A stretch of DNA of 64,000 nt from Eledone cirrhosa (Eukaryota; Mollusca; Cephalopoda; Octopoda; Eledonidae), in contig OZ024742.1 in the NCBI GenBank assembly GCA_964016885.1, positions 122,559,696-122,623,695 on the forward strand. The letters run 5' to 3'. Each line of letters begins with the position of its first letter. The first letter of the stretch is position 1. The position numbers and the translations under genes were made by a program. Of this stretch, positions 1 through 11,868 are shown piece by piece. The notes beneath the pieces were generated by a model, which searched no databases, was not told the origin of the DNA, and saw nothing but the letters and a program-made list of their open reading frames with translations.

Positions 1-39
1 ATATAATGAAGGTAGATACGAAAAGTAAATGAGTGTTGT

Positions 40-290
40 CATATAGAGAGTGAAGAGAGACATAGAGTAAAGCAGTTAAATTATAGAGAGGGTGAAAGAG
101 GGAGCGAGAGAGAGAGAGAGAGACGGCGGTCAGCTTTATAATATTTGAGAGTGAAGAGCGACAGAGAGAGTAAAGAAGCTAAATTATAGAGAGGGGGATG
201 AGCGACGGAGAGAGTAAAGCTAAGAAATTATAGGGAGGTGTGTAGGATACATACATAATACACGACACTCAGCTTTATAATATTATAGAT
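40..290. repeat. Purine-rich degenerate tandem repeat
   Basis: GA-rich sequence in which the block AGAGAGTAAAG..TAAATTATAGAGAGGG recurs about three times (near 60, 160 and 205). CAGCTTTATAATATT occurs twice (about 130 and 270). It looks like an eroded minisatellite of roughly 60-130 bp units. No coding potential is seen. Confidence 0.6.
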
Positions 291-2171
291 ATATATATTC
301 ATACTCATTTTTGTGTGTGTGCTAGTGTGTGAGACAGAGAAAGCGGAGAGGAAAACTGATGTGGTAATGACAGTGGTGTTTGCAATACGAAAACTGTATT
401 TTTTTTTTTTGAGAACGATAGAAGCCCTTCTTCTAAGTAAATACCCTATAAATACAACCTTTAAAATGTCACATTGATCTTTAATACATGGTTGTTCTTA
501 AACCGTTGAATATCCATAGTGTCACTTATATTTAAAAATATAATATATATTATTCCCACCGTGACGATCTTTACTCCAAAAAACGCAGATCGAATGTTTA
601 TCAGCCGAAAAAATGGGTAGGAATTTGAATTTATCCAGAGTTTATATGCACTCATAAGTGTAAAATCACACGAAGTAAACAGACTGTGAAACCTCATGAA
701 ATTCAGATTTCTGAAATTTTATGTAGAGTACCTCGGTGAATATTGATTTAGCTAAACAGATTTAGCATCTATATCGTCACTCAATAAATATAAATTTGTC
801 TATGTCTATAGCATAAATGGCTTATACTTTTTCTCACAATATATCAAGTGTGCAGTGTACAATGAACATGCTTCAGCGCTATATTATATAGCTTATTATT
901 ATGTAGACATAAAAACAAAAGAATTATATGATGTAGAGGAAAAAAAAAGCAAAACAAAATATTCCAAGACAAAACCTATTAAATTACAATATATATTCCC
1001 CCAATGGTAATACAAAACATGTTTCCAGTATGCGGCTCAAACGTGAAGAAATATCCAATTCGTAAAATGACATTTGTTCCCGTCTGGGACATACGAAAAA
1101 ACATGCATTTTATGTTAATATGCAACGACGTATGGTCGGGTCAGGCGTCTGATTGCTACTGGTACCATAGACCCAGAACAATTTGCTTCATGGTGGAGTA
1201 GCTGGTGGCTAAACTGGTTGCGCCACCAGAGTCTATTCAGGTGAGAAGGGTAAGTGGAACACCATCAGCACAAAAGACACAGCAAGAGAGGTTAAAGGGG
1301 CGGATGAACTCTTCTGGGTCAACGACCATCCACCCCGACTATGGGTTAAATAGCCTCATCAATCGGCAATAGGCGAAGTGTGGTGTGTAGAGCTACACCT
1401 TTGACATTACCGAAATCAAACAGAAAGTGGTGGAGATCAATAAGACTATGAATTGGATTAGATTTTTTAATTTAAATTTTCTTACCTATGACTATAACTT
1501 AGACTCTATATTCCTTCACTCTGGGGATGGATGTCCCTTAACCGCAATAGTCTCTCTTCTGTTAGTCTTTGAAACGGCTTTTTGACCCTCAAATTAGATG
1601 GGGACGATAGACTCATACACTGGTTTACAGAGACCCACGTTGTCTTCTCCCCACCGCGATCCCAGTTTCCCTCTCCCACCTAATTTAAATTTCCATATAA
1701 TAACCTTTTCAGCATTATATATTTAATTACTAAAACAATTTATTTACAAGCCGATACAAAGCTTACTTTCAGGGATTATTCTGTAATATATGCTAGAGAG
1801 TCACATCCATATCTGGATTCATGTCCTCCGCCATAAGATATGGGCATATACGCCCAGATCATCACCAGGTTTTATAAATTGTAATAGCCACAATCGTTAA
1901 ACGTTACCAGAGCAAGTTAAGGTGAGGCGGTGTTTCATAGTCGAAACCTTTATAAATCCAAATAGATTTTATATCTGAAGTAGATTGTTTTGTGAACCTG
2001 TAATTCGTGATCGTTCGTATAATTGTGTATATTGGTATTCATTTGATATGTACACAATAAACGCTATTCATTCCCAATATGGTTTCAATCACTTGGATAA
2101 GACTGGAAGGCAAGTGCTACACGTTTCAAAATCCCTAGTCACATTGGTCATGGAAATTCATACCATATACG

Positions 2172-2172
<1 letters not shown>
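291..2172. other. Anonymous AT-rich sequence, no gene recognised
   Basis: Only short spurious reading frames occur here. The block at about 1135-1450 shares short stretches with 25490-25790: GCTACTGGTACCAT near the start, an ACCGAAAyCAAACA segment and TGGATTAGATT near the end. It may therefore be a dispersed repeat, but I cannot classify it. Confidence 0.4.

Positions 2173-2262
<90 letters not shown>
2173..2262. repeat. (CA)n(TA)n compound microsatellite
   Basis: An uninterrupted (CA)n run passes directly into (TA)n. Reading frames across it encode only TH/IY repeats and are not genes. The same CA-then-TA architecture recurs at 13524, 14376 and 33834. Confidence 0.97.
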
Positions 2263-2266
<4 letters not shown>

Positions 2267-3220
2267 TATTGGTGGCTGTTTAGTGTGAATTTTCAGCAGA
2301 TGGTGCTTGTTTGGCAGTGGATGTCTGCCGCTGCAATCCTCTCCCACCAGTAGTGGAAATGTATTTTCTGAACATACTGGATGTCAAGAGACACATCATG
2401 TAAATATGCTCAAATAAATGAGTGTCAAAGAACAGACTGCTCGGTATATAGAAACCATGGGAATGATGCTGAGCTGTATACTAATAAAAATCTATTTACG
2501 GAGATTCCCAATGCCAGGGATGTCTCTTCAACGCCGTTTATAATCTCTTCGTCCAATGTTAACAGTTTAGAAATTATATTGCCCTACCTAAGTATCAGGT
2601 TTGGGAGATTATTATTGCATTTTTACTGAGAAAGGGGGAGGAGAATATGATAGCGTTTAATGCACCATTGCCAGATGACCACAGTGTCCTGCAGATTAAT
2701 TTTCTTAGCAGTAATAGTGGGCTTGATGCTTCCAGAGTGTCAGCTACTACATCAATTATCAGTTTAATACAGATTACTGAGCACTAGAGATCTGAGATTT
2801 CTGGTTGCCTCTCGAATATTAAAATCTTTCCAACGAAACCAAGCATTTCGGTGACACTCCCGTCGAATTACCCTCTTATTCGTATCAATCTATTCACGCA
2901 GATGAGATTATCATTACATATTATATTGATGAACTGGCTATATTGTGTAAATCCTGTTTTTACAGTGAATTGCCCAGTTTTCCTCTCACCAGGATCAACA
3001 ATGACCATCATCTTTCCATGAAATTTATATTGGAGATTGACTCATTTCTATAAGCAATCACATTTTCTAGGGCATCTCACAGAATGTAACTACACACTAC
3101 TTTAAAAGCTCCTGATGGATCCACAAGTGCAATGTAATGACGGTGTTGTTTTCTCCATTTCTTTTTCATTTGCCTTGTAAAAAAGGCCATAACTACTGTG
3201 ACTCAGTCTATGTGGAAGTC
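2263..3220. other. Anonymous sequence, no gene recognised
   Basis: I see no protein family, structured RNA or repeat signature. The short frames, up to about 82 codons, have no recognisable motif. Confidence 0.4.
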
Positions 3221-3436
3221 ATAATGGTTTCTTATATAGGCACAAGGCCAGCAATTAGGGGGGAGGGGGGGGAGTCGATTAAATCGACCCCAGATCCTGC
3301 CTGGTACTTTATTCTATCGACCCATTAAGGATGAAAGGCAAAGTTAACCTCGGCGGGAGTTGAACTCAGATCATAAAGGGCCGTAACTCTATACTGAAAA
3401 GCATGGCGCCCGACCCTCTACCGATACTGCCAAGAC
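3221..3436 (-). mobile_element. tRNA-derived cephalopod SINE, near full length
   Basis: On the minus strand it reads A-box-like TTGGCAGTATCGGTAGAG, B-box-like GAGTTCAACTCCCGCC, then the conserved body CCTTTCATCC, TCGATAGAATAAAGTACCAG and the tail GGCCTTGTGCCTATATAAGAAACCAT. This order (pol III promoter, body, LINE-like tail) is what defines the family. It is moderately diverged from the window consensus. Confidence 0.9.
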
Positions 3437-5883
3437 TCTGGTAGGATGGTTTGGATTATTGACACAGTCAGCTTTTTTAAGTATAACTTTAGCTAGAGTA
3501 GTCCCAATAATAGTATGGGTTGGTATAGTCTACAGGTGTAAAAACAGATTTGTTTCTTCTGTTTATTTAGACTGCGATAATGTTAGCATTCTTTCATATG
3601 GCAGATATTTGGTTGTTGTTTCTAGGAAATCACTGAGCCATATGAACTTTTATTGGCTCATATTAAGTATTTAATTGGATAACATTGGGGGGTTGAAATA
3701 TTCAAAAGCTGGGACTTGATCGACAACTTCCTTTTCTCTTTCTGCTGCCGTCGAGATCTCTGGTGTATTTCCTCCTTAAACTGCTGTTTACCTACACAAC
3801 AGGGAAGAGTTCATCTCGCGCAAAAAAGGTCACCTGTTAGGTGGAGAATATAATGCAGTGTGTCGCTGACAGTTTTCTGCGGGAATGCATTTGCTATTTT
3901 GTCGCCGGAGTACCGTTGATGTATATCACCTATCGAAGGGGGTAGAGTTTGCTTCTCCCCTCCATTTACACTCATCTCCATTATTCAATTTTCTGTATTC
4001 TCCTCCCTCGTTTTTGTATTGCAAATTAACTTCGGGGGATGCACTCTCAGATTGATGAGGGTGATGTTCAATTTGAAATTCTGAAGGTTGATGTCAACTA
4101 GGAAACATATGGACATGTAAGTAGTTCCAGGAATTGTAACTTTGATTTGAATGGTGATCCGGAAATATGCTTAGTGTGTTATATGTTGAGGGTAAGGGTT
4201 GTGTGTGTACGTTTGTATTTGTTCTCATTTGTTGTGGGTGTGTTTTTGTGTATGTTTATTGTAGCATGTATTGGGGTGTATGTACCTTTTGATAGAATCT
4301 GTGTATATGTGTGTGTATGTTCACATGTGTTGAAGATTGTATAGATATATGTGTGTCTATATTCACTTTTGGTTGCACCTGTACATATACACGATCACAT
4401 TTGAACGTGTATATCTATACGTTCACATTTGTTGCTGGTGAGGTGGTGATTCTGCACATTTAGTAATGTGTGCAAAACTGTTTGTGAGAATACACTGCTG
4501 TATTGCTGTGGTGTAGTGATAAAAGATGCTTTCACTGAAATAGTATCGCATCTTTCAGATGAATACTGGAATATCACTGGGGTGAAGATACAATTTATAT
4601 TATTGCACAATGTCACAACCTCTGTTGATGATACGGTAGTCATCTCAGAGGTCATGGCAGAGAAGATAGCATATCTGATACAAGCAATTAGACTGCAACC
4701 TGATATGGTCTTACTGATAAATGAGTTAACGATTGTCATGTATATGTGAATATCAAATACGTTAGCGACTACCATGTATATGCATATATATTTGAAAATA
4801 TACACACATACATATGTAGACGCACACACACACACTCAAATGTGAGTTTGTATGTTTGTGTGTGTTACTTTTCATGTGACTTTCTTAACGTTCTTCCGCT
4901 ATGTATGCATTGCTTGCAAATTGAACCTTTCATAGAGTAGTGGATTCAATATCCATGCTATTACAAGCAGCCCAAATAGTAGTTAAAACTATGTTACAAA
5001 GAATTGATTTTACATTAATGTCAAATAGTTTTAATGTCAATTATTAAAACAAGCGAAGCGCGGTATCTTTCATTATTATTTACATTATTGAGATAAATAA
5101 AATGTTCCTTTCGAAAGGGGTCTTCAGCTACTAAAATATGTTTGCAATATAAATTTATGTATATGCGCCTATGATTTACAGGAAAATTGCCTGCTTAAAC
5201 GATTTATCAATTGATACGTCTGAGAGTGCGTCTAACTGTTACTGATGTCACGCTGTGTTAATGCTTACCATAAAATATGTAAGTGATATGCTATAGTCTC
5301 AAAGCAAACTTAGTAAAGTAGAGTCATAACAATGCAGAAAGCAATAATATAAGCAGAAAGAAAGCAAGGTTAAAATATGAAAACGGAAGTAATAACAGCT
5401 TGTTCTTCTTGAACCTGAATGGTATTGTCAGCACATTGCCACTTTTAACCAAATGTAATATTTCTGAGAATAATTGCATTTGGAAGTTAGAAAAACAAAG
5501 AAAACTAAACAAAAATCTTAATCAATATTTTTGAATGCCTATGTTTGGGATTAACCCCCCCCCCCCACACTCTCTAAAAATGTGTGTTTTTATCCTTGTG
5601 TTTGTCTTATCTATTCTTTAACTACATATATATATATATATACATATACTTCTAGGGGGCCGACCGAACTAGAAACTGCTAAATGTGTGGCCGCCTTCTT
5701 GTCTCTCTGCCTTTTCAGCCCCTTTATTAAATCTCGAATATCTGATGATGTCACTGGATTCATACTGAACCCGGTCATTGAATTGTTCATAGTATAATAA
5801 ACCTTTAAGGAATTACACCAGTCTAGCCTCCTGTAATTTTATTATATTAATATATATATATATATATTATATATATATATATA
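3437..5883. other. Anonymous sequence with short GT/AT-rich tracts
   Basis: No recognisable gene. GT-rich segments (about 4190-4400 and 4800-4870) create spurious frames rich in V/C/Y. A C-homopolymer lies near 5556-5567 and short (TA)n tracts near 5627-5645 and 5850-5885. Confidence 0.4.
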
Positions 5884-6994
5884 TTCCAACTTGACCGCGA
5901 CTACGTCACGATTTTTAGCCATTTTGAAATGAATTCTTGGCGCGATCGTTTTGGAAAATATAATGTCTAGATATGAGCGAGCTTCCTGAAGAATCCGGCG
6001 CTCGAGTTTATATAATTATTACATAATTATTGGAAAACTCAAAACACGGACGAAACCATGGTAGAGGTTTTAAATGTATTCTATTTTCTTCTAGTTTATT
6101 TTAAACCTAATTCTGCTTAGTTGACTGTATCTAGGCGATTACGCTGTCGAAATATTCGATAAATATTCCACTACGGCCGACGCGAATCGCTAGTTTTGGT
6201 TATTTGTCGGAGATTCCTTCATAGAAGCCTCATTCTTATAGCCTGGTCTATTCGATTTTTTATATAGTTAATTATGCTAATTGGGAGAGGAAATAGTATA
6301 TATTTTATCTTGTGATTCTATAGACATGTTTTATGATATATAGCTCTGATTGTTTAAATTATTAATTTTTCATTGAGCCACAAAGTGACCGGTTGCAAAA
6401 CACGTATATGTATGTGTATGTATATATATATATGTAAACATTTATATGAAATAATCTCCCACTAGGTTGAGATAAAAATTTGGCTGTATTGTGCTGTGCT
6501 TTCTAGCAAAAATGCCCCCAGTCGTAAGCAACTACCACACCCCTTCCAACTTGACCGCGACTACGTCACGATTTTTAGCCATTTTGAAATGAATTCTTGG
6601 CGCGATCGTTTTGGAAAATTTAATGTCTAGATATGAGCGAGCTTCCTGAAGAATCCGGCGCTCGAGTTTATATAATTATTACATAATTATTGGAAAACTC
6701 AAAACACGGACGAAACCATGGTAGAGGTATTTAAATGTATTCTATTTCCTTCTAGTTTATTTTAAACCTAATTCTGCTTAGTTGACTGTATCTAGGCGAT
6801 TACGCTGTCGAAATATTCGATAAATATTCCACTACGGCCGACGCGAAGCGCTAGTTTTGGTTATTTGTCGGAGATTCCTTCATAGAAGCCTCATTCTTAT
6901 AGCCTGGTCTATTCGATTTTTTATATAGTTAATTATGCTAATTGGGAGAGGAAATAGTATATATTTTATCTTGTGATTCTATAGACATGTTTTA

Positions 6995-6998
<4 letters not shown>
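5884..6998. repeat. Near-identical direct duplication (two ~455-bp copies, 660-bp period)
   Basis: The segment from TTCCAACTTGACCGCGACTA to GACATGTTTTATGATATATA occurs at 5884-6340 and again at 6544-6998. I see only about four differences, for example GGAAAATATAATG versus GGAAAATTTAATG and GCGAATCGC versus GCGAAGCGC. Identity near 99% implies a recent duplication or recent element insertions. The last ~100 bp recurs inverted at 7886-7987, next to a Penelope-like element, so the unit may be part of a PLE family's non-coding sequence. It has no coding potential. The 200 bp between copies (6341-6543) is unique. Confidence 0.9.

Positions 6999-7046
<48 letters not shown>
6996..7046. repeat. (TA)n microsatellite
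   Basis: Pure (AT)n run joining the second duplicate copy to the hammerhead-bearing repeat that starts at 7047. Confidence 0.97.
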
Positions 7047-7049
<3 letters not shown>

Positions 7050-7262
7050 AATATTTGCGGAGGATCAGGTTATTGCCAGAAAAATATAATAAAACACACC
7101 CACTGTTTGATTTGGTTTCGTTTTCGCCTCACTGTATTTCTACATTTAATTCAGCTGGTAATCAATGTTTATCATTGACTGTCCAGCAGTTGAAAACTAT
7201 AGATATAAATATAGTCTATCAGATTTCTTTCGTCACACACCCGTGGCATCATCAGTGATATT
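7047..7262 (-). mobile_element. PLE-associated terminal repeat carrying a hammerhead motif
   Basis: This starts directly after (TA)n with ATTGTAATATTTGCGGAGGATCAGGTTATTGCC and ends with the hammerhead sequence. It is homologous to the arms of the foldback element at 17511-18036: both begin after (TA)n and share a TTGCC..TAA..A start. Both end in TTTCTTTyGTCACACA..TCATCAGTGA. Penelope-like elements are known to carry hammerhead ribozymes in their LTR-like (pLTR) ends, and PLE coding relics lie nearby (8192-9770, 16755-17142). I therefore infer a pLTR-type repeat. Strand is given by the ribozyme. Confidence 0.6.
7217..7260 (-). ncRNA. Minimal type-I hammerhead ribozyme motif
   Basis: The minus strand reads, in order: stem I 5' strand TATCA; core CTGATGA; one unpaired T; stem II GCCACG / TGTGAC around GGTG (one C-A mismatch, one G-U wobble); core GAAA; a GAAA loop; TC; stem I 3' strand TGATA. 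Stem I pairs perfectly over 5 bp. The last A of the core GAAA and the following T form a one-base-pair stem III, and the predicted cleavage is after the C of ATC. All invariant core bases are present. Very short stem III is typical of hammerheads in Penelope-like elements, which are thought to act better as dimers. Activity is inferred and could be weak. Confidence 0.7.
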
Positions 7263-7885
7263 ATTATGTTTACTCCCTGTGTATTGTTGTAATGTTTTTT
7301 TATTCTAATTTATTTATTTATTTATTGTTGTCTCTGTTTGCGCATTTGTTTGTGTTCGTGTTTTCTGTTTGGCGAATGTTGGTGTGTTCGTCTCTGAGCA
7401 TGTGTTTCTTTGTATTCTATCTTTGGTCACTAGAGTTTTGGTGCTGTTATTGTATCTGTGAATATGTATTTATATTTATCTTAGATCACTATTGCGTATT
7501 TGCATATGGTTGTTGTTGTTGTTATTCTGTCTTAGTGATCTCTCTTAAATTCTTGAGATATGGTCAATAACTTAGTTAGCGATTTAGTTCTGTGCATGAA
7601 GATAAATAATTAATGAAATATAATTTGTTGTAATGTAATAATATAATGTGTTTAGCCCTTCTTCAGAAGTACACAAATAGAGATAGAATCACAACGGATA
7701 GACGCAGAGAATAAAGGCTGTTCATAGTAACAAAAAAAAAAAAACACGAAAATAATGAGAGTAGATAATACAGAGCCTTAGGTAGTCTTGGTAACGATTT
7801 CTGAACGTAAAGTGGAATATGTATGTATTAGGGCAAGCTTGTCCGTGCACATTTAATTGGCGGTAGAATTAATATATATATATAT
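7263..7885. other. Anonymous sequence between PLE-related repeats
   Basis: No gene recognised. The T/G-rich 92-codon frame at 7292-7570 is hydrophobic and low complexity without a family signature. It may be PLE untranslated sequence, but I see no motif. Confidence 0.35.
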
Positions 7886-7987
7886 ATATCATAAAACATG
7901 TCTATAGAATCTCCAGATTAAATATATACCGTTTCCTCTCCCAATTAGCATAATTAACCATATAAAAAATCGATTAGACCAAGCTAT
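7886..7987 (-). repeat. Inverted copy of the end of the 5884/6544 duplicate
   Basis: The reverse complement matches the last ~100 bp of the duplicated unit (CTGGTCTATTCGATTTTTTA through GACATGTTTTATGATATATA) with several substitutions. It directly precedes the inverted PLE 3' UTR copy, linking the two repeat families. Confidence 0.75.
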
Positions 7988-7989
7988 AT

Positions 7990-8190
7990 AAGTAAAAAAA
8001 TATATAAGTGTGTGAAAAAAAGTGAACATAATATGATTGTTGAAAATAATTGTGGTGGTGGTTGTGGTGGTTAAAGTATAAAGATGTGATGGTATAAATA
8101 TGAAAATATTAAATATATACTTATATGTATTGGTTAAATTATATTATGAAGAAACAGTACAGTGCTAAATAAAGGATGAATTAATAAATA
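7990..8190 (-). repeat. Inverted copy of the PLE 3' UTR (left arm)
   Basis: The ~200-bp segment is the inverted complement of 10090-10287. Shared landmarks are AGTGTGTGAAAAAAAGTGAAC, TTAAAGTATAAAGATGTGAT and GGTTAAATTATATTATGAAG. It abuts the first recognisable codons of the PLE reverse transcriptase at 8192. A partial inverted terminal copy upstream of the ORF is a known organisation for Penelope-like elements. Confidence 0.85.
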
Positions 8191-8191
8191 A

Positions 8192-9770
8192 GGCACTAAT
8201 CTTTGCACAGAAAGACTCGGACCTATCCTCTGATGAACTTAGAATAATACTAGCTGCTAGAAGAACTATCATTAGGTTCGATAATAGTTACCGGGAAAGA
8301 AAAAAACAGTCAGAATAGCTTTGATATCACTATGGGATCTAATAAGTCAGCTCCAGTAACAGATATAGTTAGAATATATATATATAGCACATATCTTACA
8401 TAAGAAATTTGATAACCTCCAAAGCGGAATTTATAGAGACGATACGCTCCTTTTAGCTAAAAGCTTAAATAATCAAAACTTGGAAAGATTACGTAAAAAG
8501 ATTAGAATCTTCTTCAATAAACTAGGCCTAGGCATCACTTTCTAACTTAGTTCTAAAAAAGTTAACTTCTTAGATTTATCACTCACCTAAACACAGGACT
8601 AATAGAGCCATTCCATAAAAATAACAAAAATCTAGCCTACATTAGTTATAACTCAAACCACCCTCGCTCCGTAATTAACTTCATAGCACATAGTGTATCG
8701 CTTAGAATTTCACGCTTATCTTCTAACCTAGATATTTTTAATGAGCACGCGAACTACTACAACATAGCTTTACTTAAGGCAGGCCACAAGGAGAGGCTCA
8801 AATGCATACCAGATACAAACAACAACAACACACCTAACAACAATAACACCACCCACACCTATAGAAATAACAAATATAAGACTAAACATAGAAATAAACA
8901 AGGAGCACCAGGAATAAATGAACCGAATATAAGGACCCCTAGGAACTATAAACAAATCCAGCGATAGGAAATACTTATGGTTCAATCCAATATTTAACTC
9001 ATCTATAAAAACCAAACTACCTTCTAGGTTCTTTAAACTAATTGACAATCACTTTCCTAAACTTCACAAATACCATAAAATCTTTAATAGAAAAACTATT
9101 AAACTGTCTTACTCTACTGCAGCCAACATAGAATCGCACATGCATACAATTAACTATAGAAGAATCTCTAGTGAAAATAACCTACAAACAAACACCATAG
9201 CGCCAAATACAAAACACAAACACATAAAAACATCGCAACCGCACACACGTCAGGACGCATCACAACAAAACATCAACAAACCCAAATCTCATCCCATACA
9301 TAACAACATACAAAACCGCATCGAAGAACCGGCACACAGGAAGGCCTCAAAATGTAACTGTCACTTACCGGATAAGTGGCCACTACAAAATAGATGCTCT
9401 GATTCAAATATAGTGTACCTGTGTACTATAAATTCAGGCAAATTAGCAGGCACTACAGAGCGTCTACGGCTGGGGAGTTAAAAAAAGATGTTACGTCCAC
9501 AGACATGCTATAAAGAACCGTAGACTAATGAACACAGCAACGCTCGCCAATAAAATCTGGCAACTTAAAGATACAAACCAAGAAAACGGGATTAGCTGGT
9601 CGAAGCTGTCGGTGGCAAAGGCCTACTAAAATGGAATGTCCCACTGCGGTCATTGCAATATGGAGTTGCTCCATATTTTAAAGTATGACAAAATGTTGCT
9701 TAACAGCAACATATAAGAGTCAATGTTCTGTAGGCATAAAGCAGCTACTAAATTCGCTAATTTCAAACAA
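8192..9770 (+). pseudogene. Penelope-like element RT (C-terminal half) + GIY-YIG endonuclease relic
   Basis: Conceptual reading across several frameshifts and stops gives hallmarks of a PLE polyprotein. First comes an RT segment with FDITMGS (8313 region) and the PLE-specific YRDD box (about 8430-8445), then KVNFLDLSLTLNTG. Next is the linker SYNSNHPRSVINF..RISRLSSN. Last is the GIY-YIG region with CNCHLPDKWPLQNRCSDSNIVYLC (from 9353), a Y-x-A-S-T remnant of YIGST, KKRCYVHRHAIKN and ANKIWQLKD, and a degraded HCGHCN..CRHK cysteine/histidine tail. PLEs are retroelements whose RT is close to telomerase and whose GIY-YIG nuclease nicks DNA. This copy lacks the N-terminal half of the RT and is clearly dead. 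Its flanks are inverted 200-bp repeats. Confidence 0.85.
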
Positions 9771-9841
9771 ACATGATTCAATCCAACCATCACATTATTC
9801 AAACTGAACCACTCACGGTCTATTATAATAACCCATTATTA

Positions 9842-9954
9842 TTAATCCCGCAGAGGTTAGCCTTGCATTTCATCCTTACGGGGTCGATAAAATCAAGTAC
9901 CAGTAATACACTGGTTAATAGCTGGCCTTGTGCCAAAAGCAGAAACAATTATTA
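9842..9954 (+). mobile_element. SINE fragment (3' half) inserted in PLE 3' region
   Basis: Contains the body and tail only: AGGTTAGCCTTGCATTTCATCC, GGGTCGATAAAATCAAGTACC and GGCCTTGTGCC..AGAAACAATTATTA. The tRNA-like head is missing. It lies between the PLE endonuclease relic and the PLE 3' UTR. Confidence 0.85.
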
Positions 9955-10089
9955 ACTGTCAATAGATCAACTAATCACTGAATCAACATCATAACCTCCT
10001 AACCTTTCTTTCTTTCACTCTCTTTCCCTAAAAATATTTCACCTCTTCCATTATGTCCTATCATGTTCTCTTCACCTGTCACATAAATT

Positions 10090-10287
10090 CCAATTTATTG
10101 ATTTATCCTTTATTTAGAACTGTAGTATTTCTTCATAATATAATTTAACCAATACCTGTATGTATATATTTAATATTTTCATATTTATACCATCACATCT
10201 TTATACTTTAACCACCACGACTACCACAACTATTTTCAACAATCACTATGTTCACTTTTTTTCACACACATACTTATTTTTTTACTT
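10090..10287 (+). repeat. PLE 3' UTR (right arm of inverted pair)
   Basis: Complementary to 7990-8190 (see there). The following 10288-10405 is T-rich (TTTTCTTTTTCTCTC type) and may be the remnant of the 3' end. Confidence 0.8.
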
Positions 10288-10405
10288 ATTTTTTATCATC
10301 TTCATTCTCACTTATTTATTAATATTTATTTATTATTATTTTTCTTCTTTCTTTTTTCTTTTTCTCTCTCTCTTTTTCTTTTTCTTTTTTTCTTTTTCTT
10401 TCTTT

Positions 10406-11395
10406 ATTAATGATGTTGTGATTTGAATTTTCCTAGTATATTACAAACGCCGTGTATAATTTTAATCAGTTATTCTGATGATTTGATTAGCCATACATTG
10501 TATTTAAAATTGAGTGACACAACTTCAAGTGATGAGCAATTTTTAGACAACCTAATCAATGAAACAATTGTTCATACTGTAAATTATACCCTTTTTGTAC
10601 TGTTGACCATGTTATTCTTCACTCTCACTATTATTACTCCAAGATCAACCTGCATAGGAATTCCCGGGAACTCGCCACCTAACTAAGGAAACCTCTTGTT
10701 GAGTCAAAAACACCGTACGTTAACACTATCCACAATACGGATTACCTATAACGATAATTTGTTATCCCATATATATAAATAAATATATATATAAATAAAT
10801 ATACACAGATATATCCACAGCTAGTTGTGGCGTCTAGTCTGCATGAAGAACTCAATGTAATCCATATGTTGAAAATGTTGTAGCTTAAAATAATTCCCTA
10901 AAACAATAAAACATTAATAGGAAAACAGAGTCATGATATAAGTTAAAACAATGAAATAAAAAATAAAAAATAAAAAATAAAAAAATAGATTTCAAGCTAT
11001 CGTGGAACACCGTTCTACAAAAAACTCCATATCTTGGAAACAGGAGAGAATGCAGGTTATGTTCAGGGGAGATCTTGGAAATTACTAAATCTAAGGACGA
11101 TTTATTGAATAAAAGACAGGACCTGATTATAGTTTGTCATCACGGTATACGAAAAACATTTAAATACTATAAACATAAATAAATATTCTAAATAGCAACT
11201 CACTATAATTCTATATGGCGTAAGATTTGTTAGTATCCCTTTCCCCTAATTATACGTATTCATGCTTATTTCTTACCTTTTAATGTTATAGCTTCCTTAG
11301 ATTTAAGCGTTAATGACTAAGGGCAATAAGGTACACAACCACCCGTAATTGCATAAGTAAATATGTATCTATGTATGTATGATATGGGAATATAT
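10406..11395. other. Anonymous AT-rich sequence
   Basis: The 87-codon frame at 10423-10686 has no recognised motif and no support from context. A short A-rich repeat (AAATAAAAAATAAAAAAT) lies at about 10955-10985. No gene is claimed. Confidence 0.35.
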
Positions 11396-11560
11396 ATATA
11401 TATGTGTGTGTGTGTATGTGTGTATATGCGAGTATATGTGTATGAGTGTTTATATGTGTGTGTGTACATATATGTGTGGGTACATACATATATATATGTG
11501 TGTATAGGTGTGTATATGTAAATATATATATATATATAAATATATGTGTATATGGTTGTG
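11396..11560. repeat. Interrupted (TG)n/(TA)n microsatellite
   Basis: A mix of TG and TA dinucleotide runs with TATG interruptions. It produces overlapping low-complexity frames on both strands that are not genes. Confidence 0.9.
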
Positions 11561-11868
11561 TGCACATGTGTAGATGTATGTATATGTTTGCATCTATTTA
11601 TGTGTATGTATATTTAGTTGAGTATCAATATAATTATACCTTTATTTATAATGTGTGTATATGCACTTTGTGATCTATGAAATTTATGCGTTTTGACTAT
11701 GTCAACATGTATTTATCTGAGTTTGATTATTTATACGTAGACATACTGGAAAGTATTTTAAGGCGTATCATACGCTGTATTATACTAAGTACAATTTACC
11801 ACACCGTACTATATTGTGTTACATTATATTATATTATTATATATTATATTATATATTATATTATTATA

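Noticed and set aside
2173..2353. Long frames across CA/TA microsatellites (also at 13.5, 14.4, 26.6, 27.0, 27.5, 33.9 and 58.5 kb)
   Set aside because: They translate as dipeptide repeats (TH, IY, CV) on both strands. This is a consequence of dinucleotide repeats and not coding selection.
5735..5790. CTGATGATGTCAC as another hammerhead core
   Set aside because: There is no closing stem and no GAAA within reach.
10423..10686. 87-codon frame as a small secreted or membrane protein
   Set aside because: Composition follows the AT-rich DNA. There is no signal peptide pattern that convinces and no homologous neighbour.
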